Source: Symbiodinium natans (Eukaryota > Sar > Dinophyceae > Suessiales > Symbiodiniaceae). Taken from it: 57,664 nucleotides of DNA. The number at the start of each line of letters is the position of its first letter. The first letter of the stretch is position 1. The DNA lies in contig CAJNDS010000411.1 of assembly GCA_905221605.1 (NCBI GenBank), positions 87,853 to 145,516 of the forward strand, read 5' to 3'. Below the pieces are notes generated by a model that searched no databases, was not told where the DNA came from, and saw only the letters and a list, made by a program, of their open reading frames with translations. The position numbers were made by a program, and so were the translations under genes. Below, one piece after another: positions 36,611 to 46,683 of the stretch.

Positions 36611-39549
36611 GGGCATGCACTGGGGCCCTTTAAAGTCAGCTGAAAAGCCACGGGCCAGGAGCCATATGGGTTCAGTGGGGGGCGGGGTGCGTGGGGGGTG
36701 GGGGTAGGGGTTGGAAGTGTGGGTGGGTGGGGGTGGGGGTTGGTGGTTGGGGGTGGCAGGATGCGTACGGTATGGGGGTGGGGGTTGGGGGTTGGGGTGG
36801 AGCAGGGGCCATAATAGGACCAGCGTTGGCAGCCATGCAGGTCGAGGGATGAAGAATGTGACCAACACCAATGGCCAGGAGCCATGGGTCCAGTGAGGGG
36901 GCGGGGTGCGTGGGTGGTGGGAGTGGGGGTTGGAAGTGTGGAAAGGGTGGGGTGTTGGGGGTGGGGGTTGGGGGTGGGGGTGGAGCCATGACGCCAGGAG
37001 CAAGGGGCCCATGACAAGCACGGGCGGGGAGCGGGTGCGTGGGTGGCGGGGGTAAGGGCGGAGGGGAGCCGTGGGGCCAGAACCCATGATTCCATGAGGG
37101 GCATGGGCGGCGGGGCAGGGTGCGTGAGGGGTGTGAGGGGTAAGGGGTCGGGAGCTGGGTCCATGAGGGGTAGGTCAAGGGGATGGAGAGTGGGAGCACG
37201 GGCCAGAGGAGAGTGGGCGGAGCTGGAAGGGCGGAGGGCAGAGCGGGCGGAGGGCCCGGGCATGCACTGGGGCCCTTTAAAGTCAGCTGAAAAGCCACGG
37301 GCCAGGAGCCATGGGTTCAGTGGGGGGCGGGGTGCGTGGGGGGTGGGGGTAGGGGTTGGAAGTGTGGGTGGGTGGGGGTGGGGGTTGGGGGTTGGGGGTG
37401 GCAGGATGCGTGCGGTATGGGGGTGGGGGTTGGGGGTTGGGGTGGAGCAGGGGCCATATATAGGACCAGCGTTGGCAGCCATGCAGGTCGAGGGATGAAG
37501 AATGTGACCAACACCAATGGGGCCAGGAGCCATGGGTCCAGTGGGGGGGCGGGGTGCGTGGGTGGTGGGGGTGGGGGTTGGAAGTGTGGAAAGGGTGGGG
37601 TGTTGGGGGTGGGCATGACGCCAGGAGCAAGGGGCCCATGACAAGCACGGGCGGCGGGGCAGGGTGCGTGCGGGGTGGGGGTGGGGGTTGCGGGTGGGGG
37701 TGGAGCAGCTCAAGGGATGAAGAATAGGACCAGGAGCCATGGGTCCATGAAAAGCATGGCGGGGTGCGTGGGGGGCTTGGGCAAGGGGAATGTTGCGGAG
37801 CGGGAAGGGCGGATGGGCGGGGAGCGGGTGCGTGGGTGGTGGGGGTTCGGGCGGAGGGGAGCCGTGGGGCCAGAACCCATGGTCCATGAGGGGCATGGGC
37901 GGCGGGGCAGGGTGCGTGAGGGGTGTGAGGGGTAAGGGGTAGGGAGCTGGGTCCATGAGGGGTAGGTCAAGGGGATGGAGAGTGGGAGCATGGGCCAGAG
38001 GAGAGTGGGCGGAGCTGGAAGGGCGGAGGGCGGAGCGGGCGGAGGGCCCGGGCATGCACTGGAGCCCTTTAAAGTCAGCTGAAAAGCCACGGGCCAGGAG
38101 CCATGGGTTCAGTGGGGGGCGGGGTGCGTGGGGGGTGGGGGTAGGGGTTGGAAGTGTGGGTGGGTGGGGGTGGGGGTTGGGGGTTGGGGGTGGCAGGATG
38201 CGTACGGTATGGGGGTGGGGGTTGGGGGTTGGGGTGGAGCAGGGGCCATAGATAGGACCAGCGTTGGCAGCCATGCAGGTCGAGGGATGAAGAATGTGAC
38301 CAACACCAATGGGGCCAGGAGCCATGGGTCCAGTGGGGGGGCGGGGTGCGTGGTGGGAGTGGGGGTTGGAAGTGTGGAAAGGGTGGGGTGTTGGGGGTGG
38401 GGGTTGGGGGTGGGGGTGGAGCCATGACGCCAGGAGCAAGGGGCCCATGACAAGCACGGGCGGGGAGCGGGTGCGTGGGTGGTGGGGGTAAGGGCGGAGG
38501 GGAGCCGTGGGGCCAGAACCCATGGGTCCATGAGGGGCATGGGCAGGGGCGCAGGGTGCGTGAGGGGTGTGAGGGTTGGAAGTGTGGGTGGGTGGGGGTG
38601 GGGGTTGGGGGTTGGGGGTGGCAGGATGCGTACGGTATGGGGGTGGGGGTTGGGGGTTGGGGTGGAGCAGGGGCCATATATAGGACCAGCGTTGGCAGCC
38701 ATGCAGGTCGAGGGATGAAGAATGTGACCAACACCAATGGGGCCAGGAGCCATGGGTCCAGTGGGGGGGCGGGGTGCGTGGGTGGTGGGGGTGGGGGTTG
38801 GAAGTGTGGAAAGGGTGGGGTGTTGGGGGTGGGGGTTGGGGGTGGGGGTGGAGCCATGACGCCAGGAGCAAGGGGCCCATGACAAGCACGGGCGGCGGGG
38901 CAGGGTGCGTGCGGGGTGGGTGGGGGTTGCGGGTGGGGGTGGAGCAGCTGATGAAGAATGGGATCAGGAGCCATGGGTGCATGAAAAGCATGGCGGGGTG
39001 TGTGGGGGGCTTGGGCAAGGGAATGTATGCGGAGCGGGAAGGGCGGATGGGCGGGGAGCGGGTGCGTGGGTGGTGGGGGTAGGGGCGGAGGGGAGCCATG
39101 GGCCAGGAGCCATGGGTCCATGAGGGGCATGGGCGGCGGGGCAGGGTGCGTGAGGGGTAAGGGGTAGGGAGCTGGGTCCATGAGGGGTAGGTCAAGGGGA
39201 TGGAGAGTGGGAGCATGGGCCAGAGCTTTGGATGGGGTGGAGTAGGTGGTAGGGGCAATGGGTCTTCACTGACGCCGCCCCCGGCTGGGGTCGGCGGATA
39301 AGGTTTAGGGTCTGTGTTTTTCCGGCTTGGAGCTCAGCCCCGGTTTCAAGAAGGCTTGTACTTTGAGGAAGTTGCGCCTAGAAGGGGTGAAACACGTATG
39401 CTCACCAGCACCTCATGAGCGTGGTTCAGGGTTCTCCTTGCTCATCCCGGAACATACAGGTGCTTGGAGTCTCCCGCAACACTTGATGAGCAACCCAAAC
39501 TTCAAGCTCCAACCCACATCCCTCAAAGCCCAAGAAGCCCTGAAACCTC

Positions 39550-39740
39550 ACAACCCCATATGCCTTCATGCCCTAGAACCCTAAACCCCTTCGCGCCCTA
39601 ACGCCCTCCAATCCAAAAACCCGAAGACCCCCAAAGCCCTAAACATCCCAAAGGCGGCCCTCAAATCCCTAAACCCTAAACGGCAAACCCTAAAACCCTA
39701 AAACCCTAAACCCTAAACTCTAAACCCTAAAGCCTAAACC
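39550..39740. repeat. Degenerate CCCTAAA block
   Basis: Irregular ccctaaa, ccctgaaa and ccccaaa units at the left end of the telomere-repeat-rich zone, cleaner toward 39660-39740. An open frame at 39327-39584 runs into it and is Pro/His/Lys-rich there for that reason. Confidence 0.8.
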
Positions 39741-39778
39741 GCCAACACGCCTGCAAGCCCAAGTTCTCAGGACTGCAG

Positions 39779-39830
39779 GTGGCGATGGCAAACCCCGCCG
39801 CAGGGGGCACGTTTGAAGCCTTCTACCTGG
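39779..39830 (+). CDS. Candidate exon
   Basis: It follows ggactgcag (AG at 39777-39778) and reads VAMANPAAGGTFEAFYLG, with a GTTGAG donor-like site at 39831. The next 100 bp hold an inverted-repeat element of the GTAACC type. Confidence 0.35.
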
Positions 39831-39852
39831 GTTGAGACACTTAGTAGTAGAG

Positions 39853-39931
39853 TAGGTAACCTTTAACCTTTTTGGGTTAATATAATTCCCCTTATAATCC
39901 CAAAGGTTAACCTTTAATTCCCCTAGGTTAC
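39853..39931. mobile_element. Introner-like inverted-repeat element, GTAACC family
   Basis: The ends taggtaacctttaacctttt and ccctaggttac form imperfect inverted repeats; the inner arms are tttgggttaa and caaaggttaa. Related sequences occur near 41985-42055 and in part near 40090-40130. It lies directly after a candidate exon. Confidence 0.5.
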
Positions 39932-40202
39932 TGGACAACTAAGGACAAGCTTATCAAAAGCTCCCTGTTTGGGGTTTAGGGTTTGGGTTTTAGGGTTTAG
40001 AGTTTAGTAATTTAAGGCTCAGGGTTCACACCGGAGAGCAACAATTGGGTACGGTCCAACATCGTTCAGGCTCCCTTATATGCCCCTTTAAACCTAAAAA
40101 AGGCATCCTTTGTGTTCCTAGGTTACTCTTGGGCCACCCTAAACCCTACACCCCAAACCCTTTTCTATGTTATGGTACCCAAAAAAACGAAGTTTTTGCC
40201 AG

Positions 40203-40270
40203 GACATGTTCCCCTACAAGAGTGCCTTGGGACGCTTTGACAGCACTGGGGCCTTCCTTCTGTTGCCAAG
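40203..40270 (+). CDS. Candidate exon with both splice sites
   Basis: It follows agtttttgccag and ends at ccaag|GTCAGG. The 68 nt read DMFPYKSALGRFDSTGAFLL then LPR, leaving phase 2. The pyrimidine-rich acceptor, the donor and the balanced composition make this one of the best segments of the locus. No family recognised. Confidence 0.42.
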
Positions 40271-40524
40271 GTCAGGTTTTTAGAGTTGAGGTTCAAACAG
40301 GGTTTAGGGTTTAGGGTTTAGGGGGATTGCAAGGATATGTAGGCAGCAGCGTGCGTCTTGCGGACGGCATGTGATTTTCAGTTTCGTGAATTTTCATTCA
40401 TATGGTTGTAGGATTTGGCGGTTAAGTCTTAGCTGTCCGCAATATCCACAAGTTGACTTAACCCTAAACCCTAAGCCCTACACCCTAAACCCTAAGCCCT
40501 AAGCGCCTGTAAGCGTTTCCGCAG

Positions 40525-40568
40525 ATAAGGGGCAGAGGATCGGTATGCTCGTGATTATTTGCCGTCCC
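40525..40568 (+). CDS. Candidate exon, short
   Basis: It follows gcgtttccgcag and reads KGQRIGMLVIICRP. No clear GT donor before CCTAA repeats begin. Confidence 0.28.
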
Positions 40569-40823
40569 TAATATCCCTAAACCCCAAATCTGCGACCGGC
40601 TCGCTTGTCAGCATCGCCCCCTAAACTTACAAGGGGTGTAGGGCTTTAGGGTTACCACTCTAAAATTAACAGGGGGTTTAGGGGTTTAAGGGTTTTAGGG
40701 TGTGAGGTTTAGGACCCAGAACCTACTTTTTTTGCTTATAAGAGCTTTTCCAGTAATAACTTACGAAACGGTAGGTTTGGGCTCTTAAGGTATACCCTAA
40801 ACCACAAGCTTCAGGGTTTGTAG

Positions 40824-40919
40824 GGCTTCGGTGGTGCGTGCTACCATGTACAAGTCGCACGTATCGGGCCATCTATTAATGTTGGGCGCGGTGTAGGTGC
40901 ATGGTTTTGCGAGGGCTTA
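40824..40919 (+). CDS. Candidate exon
   Basis: It follows gggtttgtag and reads GFGGACYHVQVARIGPSINV then GRGVGAWFCEGLL, with a continuous open frame up to a CCCTAAA array at 40920. A GTAGGT possible donor lies inside at about 40903. The Gly-rich pattern resembles a folded domain but matches nothing I can name. Confidence 0.35.
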
Positions 40920-40976
40920 CTAAACCCTAAACCCTAAACCCTAAACCCTAAACCCCAAAATCCCAAAAAAACCTCC

Positions 40977-41045
40977 ATGTTCTTGGACCCGATGTCCGAA
41001 GCGGGGCGTCAGAGCCCACAAACATCGCAAAACCCCTCAATTAAG
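40977..41045 (+). CDS. Possible exon
   Basis: An ATG-started open stretch reading MFLDPMSEAGRQSPQTSQNP between two telomere-like arrays. No splice signal is decisive. Confidence 0.2.
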
Positions 41046-41117
41046 GATTTTAGGGTTTAGGGTTTAGGGTTTAGGGGTTCCAGAAACTTACAAGGTGCGG
41101 CAAAACACTTGCTGCAG

Positions 41118-41160
41118 CACGAGGGCCACTTGGGCAGCACCGATGCTTTCGATTCTTTCG
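41118..41160 (+). CDS. Candidate exon with both splice sites
   Basis: The 43 nt lie between ttgctgcag (AG 41116-41117) and GTGAGC (41161). They read HEGHLGSTDAFDSF and leave phase 1. Both boundaries fit consensus. Confidence 0.4.
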
Positions 41161-41741
41161 GTGAGCCGAGATCAGATCTCAGACCTGAACCCTAAGCCCT
41201 AAACTCTACTTTGTGGCACTTTACTGTAACTTTAGATCCTTACCTGTTTTGGGTTTAGGGCTAAGGTGACTAAAAGTTGAATTTTTAGCTACCCTCCTAA
41301 GTGCAGCCAAGTCTAGACCCTCAGCCCTTGTGTTGAAGCAGAGTTTTAGCCACGGAAACCCCCCCAGAACCCATCACCCCCTGAGCCCTCAGAGAACCCC
41401 TTTTCTGAGCCCAGAAGCCCCAAAACCGATTCATAAACCATCAGCCCGGTTTAGGGTTTAGGGTCTAGGGTTTAGGGTTTAGGGACCCTACACCCCTATA
41501 AAACCCTACTAAACATCATAAACCCTTAAAACCCTACAATAAAATGACCCTAAAAACCGCTATTCAACCCTAGTGAACCCTATTGACGCCGATAAATCCT
41601 ATAAAACCCTATAACCCTATTAAATCTTATAAACCCTAAATAATCCTACAACTCTATAAACTCCATAATAACCCTATGAAACCCTGTAAGAACCCTCAAT
41701 AAACCCTATTAAGCCCGGTTAAACCCGTAAAATCCTAAAAA

Positions 41742-41809
41742 AAACCCTAAACCCTAAACCCTAAACCCTAAACCCTAAACCCTAAACCCTAAACCCTAAA
41801 CCCTAAACC
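41742..41809. repeat. CCCTAAA array, about 9 perfect copies
   Basis: A clean telomere-type heptamer run. It is preceded by 250 bp of diverged ccctataaa-like units (41490-41740) that look like an older, decayed part of the same array. Confidence 0.95.
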
Positions 41810-42167
41810 ATCCTCGAGGTGCTGGAGCGTTGATGGACGGGGCGTTCGCCCGTGTGTCCTGGCTTACACCAAGGCGGCCTCAAGGGCGCTTAGGGCCTGG
41901 GTAGTTTAGGGCTTAGGGTTTCGGGTTTAGGGTTTAGGGTGTAGGGTTAGGGTTTAGGGTTTAGGGTTCGGGTTTCGGGTTTTAGGTAACCTTTCTAGCC
42001 TTTTTGGTTGTGTGTCGAATCCTACTCTACATAAACGGTCAACCTTTTGTTTTGGCTAGGGTATTCAGCCCCTAAGTTAACGCGGGGTTTGCACGGTTGT
42101 TCAGGGTTTCAGGATTTAGGGGGTGGATGGTTTGGGGAAAGTTTTGGGGTCGGGGGAGGTCATCCGA

Positions 42168-42289
42168 CAAAATTGGAAAGACACGGAGAAGTTCAGCATG
42201 GCCTGAGCACCAGGATGACACGCACACATCGAGAAGTGTGCCGAGACTTTTTTAAATGTCGCTGCCTCCCAGGCACATGCTTTACATAG
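42168..42289 (+). CDS. Possible exon
   Basis: The segment reads HPTKLERHGEVQHGLSTRMT, then THREVCRDFFKCRCLPGTCF, Cys- and His-containing, ending at a stop. The upstream part of the same open frame (from 42047) is Gly-rich repeat-derived and probably not coding. Confidence 0.25.
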
Positions 42290-42343
42290 AGTTGCCAGAG
42301 GAACTACATGGGACACATCCTCCGCCAGGAGCCCCATCATATT

Positions 42344-42440
42344 ACAGTAGAAGCCAAAAGTTGGAAACATAATAGCCTCCATCCCTAGGAATCCCAGCAC
42401 TATTTGTCCTTAAGGTTTCCAACTTTTTGGGGTTTACTGT
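42344..42440. mobile_element. Introner-like inverted-repeat element, ACAGTA family
   Basis: The left arm acagtagaagccaaaagttg continues gaaac. The right arm is gtttccaactttttgggg plus tttactgt. They are reverse complements over ~25 bp with one gap and a few mismatches. Total 97 bp, no coding capacity, same size class as the other elements. Confidence 0.6.
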
Positions 42441-42904
42441 ACAGTCACCTTAACTCCACTAGCCCGGCCTCCTGTCAGCATGTTCGGCCTGGACCCTGGA
42501 ATACCGCATGGGTATGGGGTGCACAAAACCCAAAGGGTCCTAAGTACCTATATCGTAGACAGTAGGGTCTATATAGTAGGAATTACGATTCTGGGTTTGG
42601 GTAAGTGTGGGTTTAGGGTTTAGGGTTTAGGGCTTAGGGCTTAGGGCTTAGGGCTTAGGGCTTAGGGCTTAGGGTTTGGGTAAGTGTCCCCCCATATGGG
42701 TACTTGGGACCCTTTGGGAAAGTTTCGGGATGCTTGGGTGGTCCACGGATGCCTCGGAGGTGCGACATAGAGGAACTGAGGGAAGGGCATCCGTCTGCGG
42801 ATACTAAAACCCTAAACCCAAACCCCAAACCCTAAACCCTAAACCCTAAACCCCAAACCCTAAACCCTAAACCCTAAACCATGCCATGACTGCGCCTTTG
42901 GGGC

Positions 42905-43063
42905 ATGCTCACCCGTGGGCTAGCTGGCGAGATGCAGCAAGAGCCACAATGGCGTGGTTTCGCACGGGTTTCCTTGCTGCGTGATGTCCCGGCGATGCTG
43001 GCAATGGTAGCGAGTCGTGCTACTGTATTTCGCTTGATTCCGACTTCGGGTGGCAGTACTTGA
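42905..43063 (+). CDS. Candidate exon, 52 codons
   Basis: It reads MLTRGLAGEMQQEPQWRGFA, then SLLRDVPAMLAMVASRATVF, in one frame to a stop. It follows a CCCTAAA array. The next candidate segment (43240) also contains an LRDV motif, possibly an internal repeat of the protein. No domain recognised. Confidence 0.35.
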   Translation: MLTRGLAGEMQQEPQWRGFARVSLLRDVPAMLAMVASRATVFRLIPTSGGST

Positions 43064-43138
43064 TTGGGGGATGTCCTCACCGCTTGCGATACCTGCACAT
43101 GCTGGGCGGCATGCACATTCTTCATGTCGCTTCTAGTG

Positions 43139-43230
43139 GCTTAAGAACCCCCGGAAAACTAATAATATTCTTCCTTATGAAGGGTAGTATAGGGATCATT
43201 ACTTGTTTACTCTTTTGTGGGTTCTTAAGC
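43139..43230. mobile_element. Introner-like element with perfect 12-bp ends, TTAAGAACCC family
   Basis: GCTTAAGAACCC (43139-43150) and GGGTTCTTAAGC (43219-43230) are perfect inverted ends of a 92-bp element. An AG acceptor follows 9 bp later (attag, 43239) and an open segment begins there. A second, diverged copy lies at 49718-49817. Confidence 0.7.
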
Positions 43231-43239
43231 AAATATTAG

Positions 43240-43306
43240 GTCATGTGTGACGGCGAACTCATGGATGTCATCTTGCGTGATGTTGCGGCAGTGAGAGCGG
43301 TGCAGG
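43240..43306 (+). CDS. Candidate exon abutting a TTTAGGG array
   Basis: It follows aaatattag and reads VMCDGELMDVILRDVAAVRA. Its end runs into GGGTTTAGGG at 43305, so the first GT of the heptamer array would act as donor. The left intron would contain the 43139-43230 element. Confidence 0.38.
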
Positions 43307-43418
43307 GTTTAGGGTTTAGGGTTTAGGGTTTAGGGTTTAGGGTTTAGGGTTTAGGGTTTAGGGTTTAGGGTTTAGGGTTTAGGGTTTAGGGTTTAGGGTT
43401 TAGGGTTTAGGGTTTAGT
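43304..43418. repeat. TTTAGGG array, about 16 copies
   Basis: The longest clean heptamer run in the window, in G-strand orientation relative to the candidate gene. It is interstitial, with unique sequence on both sides. Confidence 0.96.
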
Positions 43419-43599
43419 CCTGGTCTCTTTTTCTGTAGTCCCCGATAGTTGGATGATGACAGTACAGAATCGCACTCTTGATTGACTGCGGATGAGCTAT
43501 TATTAGCAAGTTCTTGCTCTTGTGGCTTGCACAGTGCAAACACTTTCGCGTCACATGCCTCGGCCTCAGGACGGGTTTGGTTTTCTGGGTTTACGGGTT

Positions 43600-43800
43600 T
43601 TGGGTTTTGGTACTAAGAATGTGCTCTAGCTCATGCTCTTGCAACAGCTCTAAAGGATCTGCATAAGCTGCCACACCGGAGGCTTCGCAGATGTGCGTGG
43701 GGTGTAGGGCCTGAGTGCGGAGGCTTACGATCTGTGTCTTTGCGTACGAGCGCATCAAAGGGAAGCTGTGCGAGCCTTGGTGCATTCCGCCGCCACAGGA
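43600..43800. CDS. Possible exon, strand ambiguous
   Basis: The - strand is open over 64 codons (MHQGSHSFPLMRSYAKTQIV, then YADPLELLQEHELEHILS). The + strand is open over the right half as SAEAYDLCLCVRAHQREAVR, then ALVHSAATGSEEA. Both look protein-like. The neighbours favour +. Confidence 0.22.
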
Positions 43801-43873
43801 TCTGAAGAAGCCTAAACCCCTAAACCCTAAACCCCTAAACCCTAAACCCTAAACAAGAATATGTTTCCTCCTG

Positions 43874-44044
43874 ATGGCCCCTGCTATGTTGCGAATCATG
43901 TCGGCTGGAGGCCCCCAGAAGGAAGCCCGAAGTATAGTCTTGCCAACTAGGGGAGAGCCCCAAGAACCTTCTACTTGTTCTGGTCGCCGTGAAGCGAACC
44001 CTGCTCTTCCAAAACCCTCAACTAAGGACCATGCCCGAATTCAG
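43874..44044 (+). CDS. Candidate exon
   Basis: It starts at an ATG after a pyrimidine-rich stretch downstream of a CCCTAAA array. It reads MAPAMLRIMSAGGPQKEARS, then Arg/Pro/Ser-rich sequence to KDHARIQ at attcag. An introner-like element starts directly afterwards. It looks like a disordered basic region. Confidence 0.32.
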
Positions 44045-44045
44045 A

Positions 44046-44118
44046 ATCATGATCCTTATAGTATAAAAGTAGGGCATATTCCTTAATTAAGGGGTCTCTG
44101 GAAGATCCGGGAACAAGC
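44046..44118. mobile_element. Introner-like element, CCTTAATTAAGG family, partial
   Basis: The segment atgatccttatag..catattccttaattaagggg.. ends with ctggaagatccgggaac. A matching copy near 56915-56990 shares catgatccttggtat, ccttaattcagggg and ggaagatctggggaac. Confidence 0.5.
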
Positions 44119-44121
44119 CGC

Positions 44122-44292
44122 TAACCCCCAAACCCTAAACCCCTAACCCCACACCCTAAATCCCAAACTCCAAACCCTAAACCCCAAACCCTAAACCCCA
44201 AACCCTAAACCCCAAACCCCAAACCCCAAACCCCAAACCCAAAACCCCAAACCCTAAACCCCAAACCCTAAACCCCAAATCCAAAAAAAACA
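44122..44292. repeat. Mixed CCCTAAA / CCCCAAA array
   Basis: About 22 units alternating ccctaaa and ccccaaa with a few insertions. The point variant T to C is interspersed rather than clustered here, unlike the homogeneous variant block at 57.45 kb. Confidence 0.92.
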
Positions 44293-44878
44293 AACCCCAA
44301 AACCCGTGCGCGCCCGTCGCCGCGGCTCCCAGGACCTGACTTTTCCCCACGCAATGTCACAAGAGGCGCCCCGCCGCCTTGTAGGTTAAGGGTTTAGGGT
44401 TTGGGGTTTCGGGTTTAGGGTTAAGGGTGTAGGGTTCAGGGTATTAACAGTTTAGGGCTTAGGGCTAGGGGTTTAGGGCTTAGGGCTTAGGGTTCAGGGT
44501 ACTATAGGGCTTTGTAAGGCTGAGGGCTTAGGGTTTTCTAGTGCTTTATAGGGCTAAGGGGTGTTATGGGGCTTTATAGGGCTTTACAGGGCTTAGGGCT
44601 ATCGGGTGTAGGGCTCTATGGTTGAGGGTTCAAAAGACGACCGTGGGCTTTTGCTGGGGCTAAGTTTCTAGCAGGGTGAATGGCGGCAGGCACTACTGTG
44701 CTCTGGTAGAAAACATAGCAGCTCTGGCACAATCGGGAGGTTTACAAAATACGGGGCCCCTGAAAATCGTCCCCCAAATAGTAGCATTCCCTTATAATAG
44801 GAACCCCAATAAGGACCCCTAATTTCGGAAGCCTAGCGAGGACTTGAAAACCAGTTCGGTTGATGTCTCTACTGTACT

Positions 44879-44942
44879 GTATATATATATATATATATAT
44901 ACAAATATAAATATGAATACAATATACAGACACCTACATACA
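44879..44942. repeat. (TA)n plus (CA)n microsatellites
   Basis: A tatata run at about 44879-44901, then an acaca/cacaca segment to about 44950. They lie inside a non-coding interval and drive the Tyr/Ile-rich open frames there. Confidence 0.85.
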
Positions 44943-45584
44943 CACACACATACATCTGCTTACAGAAACAGATGGGACCATGGAGACTCGGAAAACCCTA
45001 GGAAAATCCCAAGGTGTTGGGCCAATGGATCATTCATTCTGGGTGAACCCCCACTCAGGGCAAGAATTTCAAGAATCAAGTTGACCCCCTGGCTCTATCT
45101 TTCCAGTTGCTGTCGCTTTCGAAACTACCGGGGTTTCAGAAAGGGGCCCCCCTAAACCCGAGACCCTAAAAACCCTAAACACTAGTCATAGCCACCACCC
45201 CCCCCCCCCATGTGTTGATGAGGACGCAATTGGCTCCTCCTGTGCTCGTGGCCCTGGCTCAGCGTCTGGCTCAGTCCTTCCCACGTTGTGGGTTTAGGGT
45301 TTAGAATTTAGGATTTAGGGCTCAAGTAGAAAAAGGGTTTAGGGTTTAGGGTAAGAATCATCCCTAACGTACAGGGTTTTAGCCGAGCTTGGTATCCTTT
45401 CCTGGCAGTTGTCCGCAGTCCAGTTGCAAAAAGGGTAAGAATTATGGTACTCCACCTTGGCCCCCTTGAGGTTGTACCCTTGGGTTTGGGGACCCTTTTT
45501 CACAGATCCTCTAAGGGAGTATCAGGGCCACATTCGGAGTGCATTAAGGTGAACCCCTTGGAGGGCGGTCCGAGTATGACTCCC

Positions 45585-45674
45585 TTGCAAAACTGGCTTC
45601 AGGATTTATGGGTTGGGAAGATGTCGAGAAATTCAATTCCAGCCTCGAGGCCTGCTGTAGCTACTATCGCATAG
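45585..45674 (+). CDS. Possible exon
   Basis: It reads LQNWLQDLWVGKMSRNSIPA then SRPAVATIA before a CCCTAAA array at 45682. The preceding 140 bp look like an inverted-repeat relic (ccttgaggttgtaccc / gtgaaccccttggagg), so the exon would start after it. Confidence 0.25.
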   Translation: MQNWLQDLWVGKMSRNSIPASRPAVATIA

Positions 45675-45681
45675 TCTTCGC

Positions 45682-45776
45682 ACCCTAAACCCTGAACCCT
45701 AAACCCTAAACCCTAAACCCTAAACCCTAAACCCTAAACCCTAAACCCTAAACCCTAAACCCTAAACCCTAAACCC
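45682..45776. repeat. CCCTAAA array, about 13 copies
   Basis: A clean heptamer run. About 140 bp further right an array of the opposite orientation begins (45919), behind a ~22-base G run (about 45889-45910), giving a convergent pair of arrays with unique sequence between. Confidence 0.95.
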
Positions 45777-45918
45777 GAATCGCTGGGAGGCTGGGGTCTC
45801 TGAACACCACCCTCGAAATCGGCCAAGGACAGCCCAGATCCAGAGACTCGCAACAGCGACGACGGACTGGAAAAAAGCAGCCTCCTGGGGGGGGGGGGGG
45901 GGGGGGGGGTGAGGTTTC

Positions 45919-45974
45919 GGGTTTAGGGTTTAGGGTTTAGGGTTTAGGGTTTAGGGTTTAGGGTTTAGGGTTTA
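45919..45974. repeat. TTTAGGG array, about 8 copies
   Basis: The opposite-orientation partner of the 45.7 kb array, beginning gtttcgggtttaggg after the G run. Confidence 0.95.
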
Positions 45975-46068
45975 CGGCGCTGTGGTAGATGGTCGAAGAT
46001 GAGCTTCGGAACGGCGTGTTAAATGGGGGAACAGGAAATAGGGGGATACCCTTCTTGGAGCGTTTCAG

Positions 46069-46200
46069 AACAAAGGACTGGCTGCATCTTTGAATTCTAC
46101 ATGGGGACCACGACTTTTGGAAAAGGCCCGCATGCTTACGAATGCCTCCAGTGGCTGGCGCAATCATATTCTGATTCGGTCTATGTCATTTTCCCAAAGA
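46069..46200 (+). CDS. Candidate exon
   Basis: It follows ggagcgtttcag and reads RTGCIFEFYMGTTTFGKGPH, then AYECLQWLAQSYSDSVYVIF, ending PKS where an introner-like element starts. Aromatic-rich and well balanced, it looks like a folded domain. I cannot name the family. The donor is unclear (a GTCTAT lies inside at about 46179). Confidence 0.4.
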
Positions 46201-46292
46201 GCCCAATACCCCTATATACCTGAAAGCACATAACGGATCATTATATGACTTCAGGTATATTCCTTAATTAAGGGGTATCTCAAGGGCCCTCG
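46199..46292. mobile_element. Introner-like element, CCTTAATTAAGG family
   Basis: The left end gagcccaatacccctatatacc and the right end ggtatattccttaattaagg..ggtatctcaagggccctc form imperfect inverted repeats. It lies between two candidate exons (46069 and 46333). Confidence 0.55.
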
Positions 46293-46332
46293 AGTTAGTG
46301 GTACTAAGTTGAAAAATTCGATTCTGTTGTAG

Positions 46333-46495
46333 GAAGCCACTCTTCTGGGCCGGTGTCAGAATGTGGAAAGGCACCAGGCCTATCCAGGTTTGCCGAAAAC
46401 CGCCTGAAGCGGTGTTCGCACCAGATATGCCGTTGACAAATGGCTCGGTACACATCGGCAACGTATACGAGCATGCCCTGCCATCTTCTCATCAG
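46333..46495 (+). CDS. Candidate exon
   Basis: It follows gattctgttgtag (AG 46331-46332) and reads KPLFWAGVRMWKGTRPIQVC, then RKPPEAVFAPDMPLTNGSVH and IGNVYEHALPSSHQ. It ends at cttctcatcag before another inverted-repeat element. The frame is entered in phase 2. The NGSVHIGN string faintly resembles class I tRNA synthetase signatures, but the context does not support that. Confidence 0.42.
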
Positions 46496-46588
46496 ACAGC
46501 CTAATACCCCCTTCTTAAGGGTGGTTATATATACGTTAAATTGTATATAGGGACCCTTGGTATGATTTTAGGTTAAGGGATACCTAAG

Positions 46589-46675
46589 CGGCTCTTTGGC
46601 CGCGGTAGGGCGCCTCGCCATGCAGTCGGCACGGTTGCCGGGGCGAAGGTGCCAGGTGCAGCTGCCACTTTTGAA
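46589..46675 (+). CDS. Possible exon
   Basis: It follows gatacctaag at the end of an inverted-repeat element (46510-46588) and reads RLFGRGRAPRHAVGTVAGAK, then VPGAAATFE. Basic and Ala/Gly-rich. Confidence 0.3.
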
Positions 46676-46683
46676 CCCTAAGG

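Larger units (their letters stand above)
30777..39275. repeat. 8.5-kb G-rich complex satellite
   Basis: It begins in a ~46-base G run (about 30784-30829). Recurring blocks follow: gcatgcactggggcccttta, gccatatatagg, ccatgcaggtcgaggg, gaagcatggcggggtgcgtg. A boundary block (gctttggatggggtggagta) occurs at about 31857 and again at 39228, where the array stops. The landmark gggcatgcactg recurs at 31298, 34754, 35965, 36611, 37258 and 38050; the last four are spaced 646, 647 and 792 bp, so later units are higher-order copies with internal indels. The + strand is extremely G-rich and nearly stop-free on its complement. Unit lengths are not kept to multiples of three, which argues against coding. 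Confidence 0.92.

Noticed and set aside
30722-39258. Very long - strand open frames (up to 901 codons), Pro/His/Thr-rich
   Set aside because: They arise because the complement of a G-rich satellite is nearly stop-free. Several frames are open at once, and unit lengths (646, 647, 792) do not keep a frame. No sign of selection on any one frame.
46400-46470. NGSVHIGN string resembling a class I aminoacyl-tRNA synthetase HIGH motif
   Set aside because: Neighbouring residues and segments show no other synthetase feature; an eight-residue likeness is within chance.
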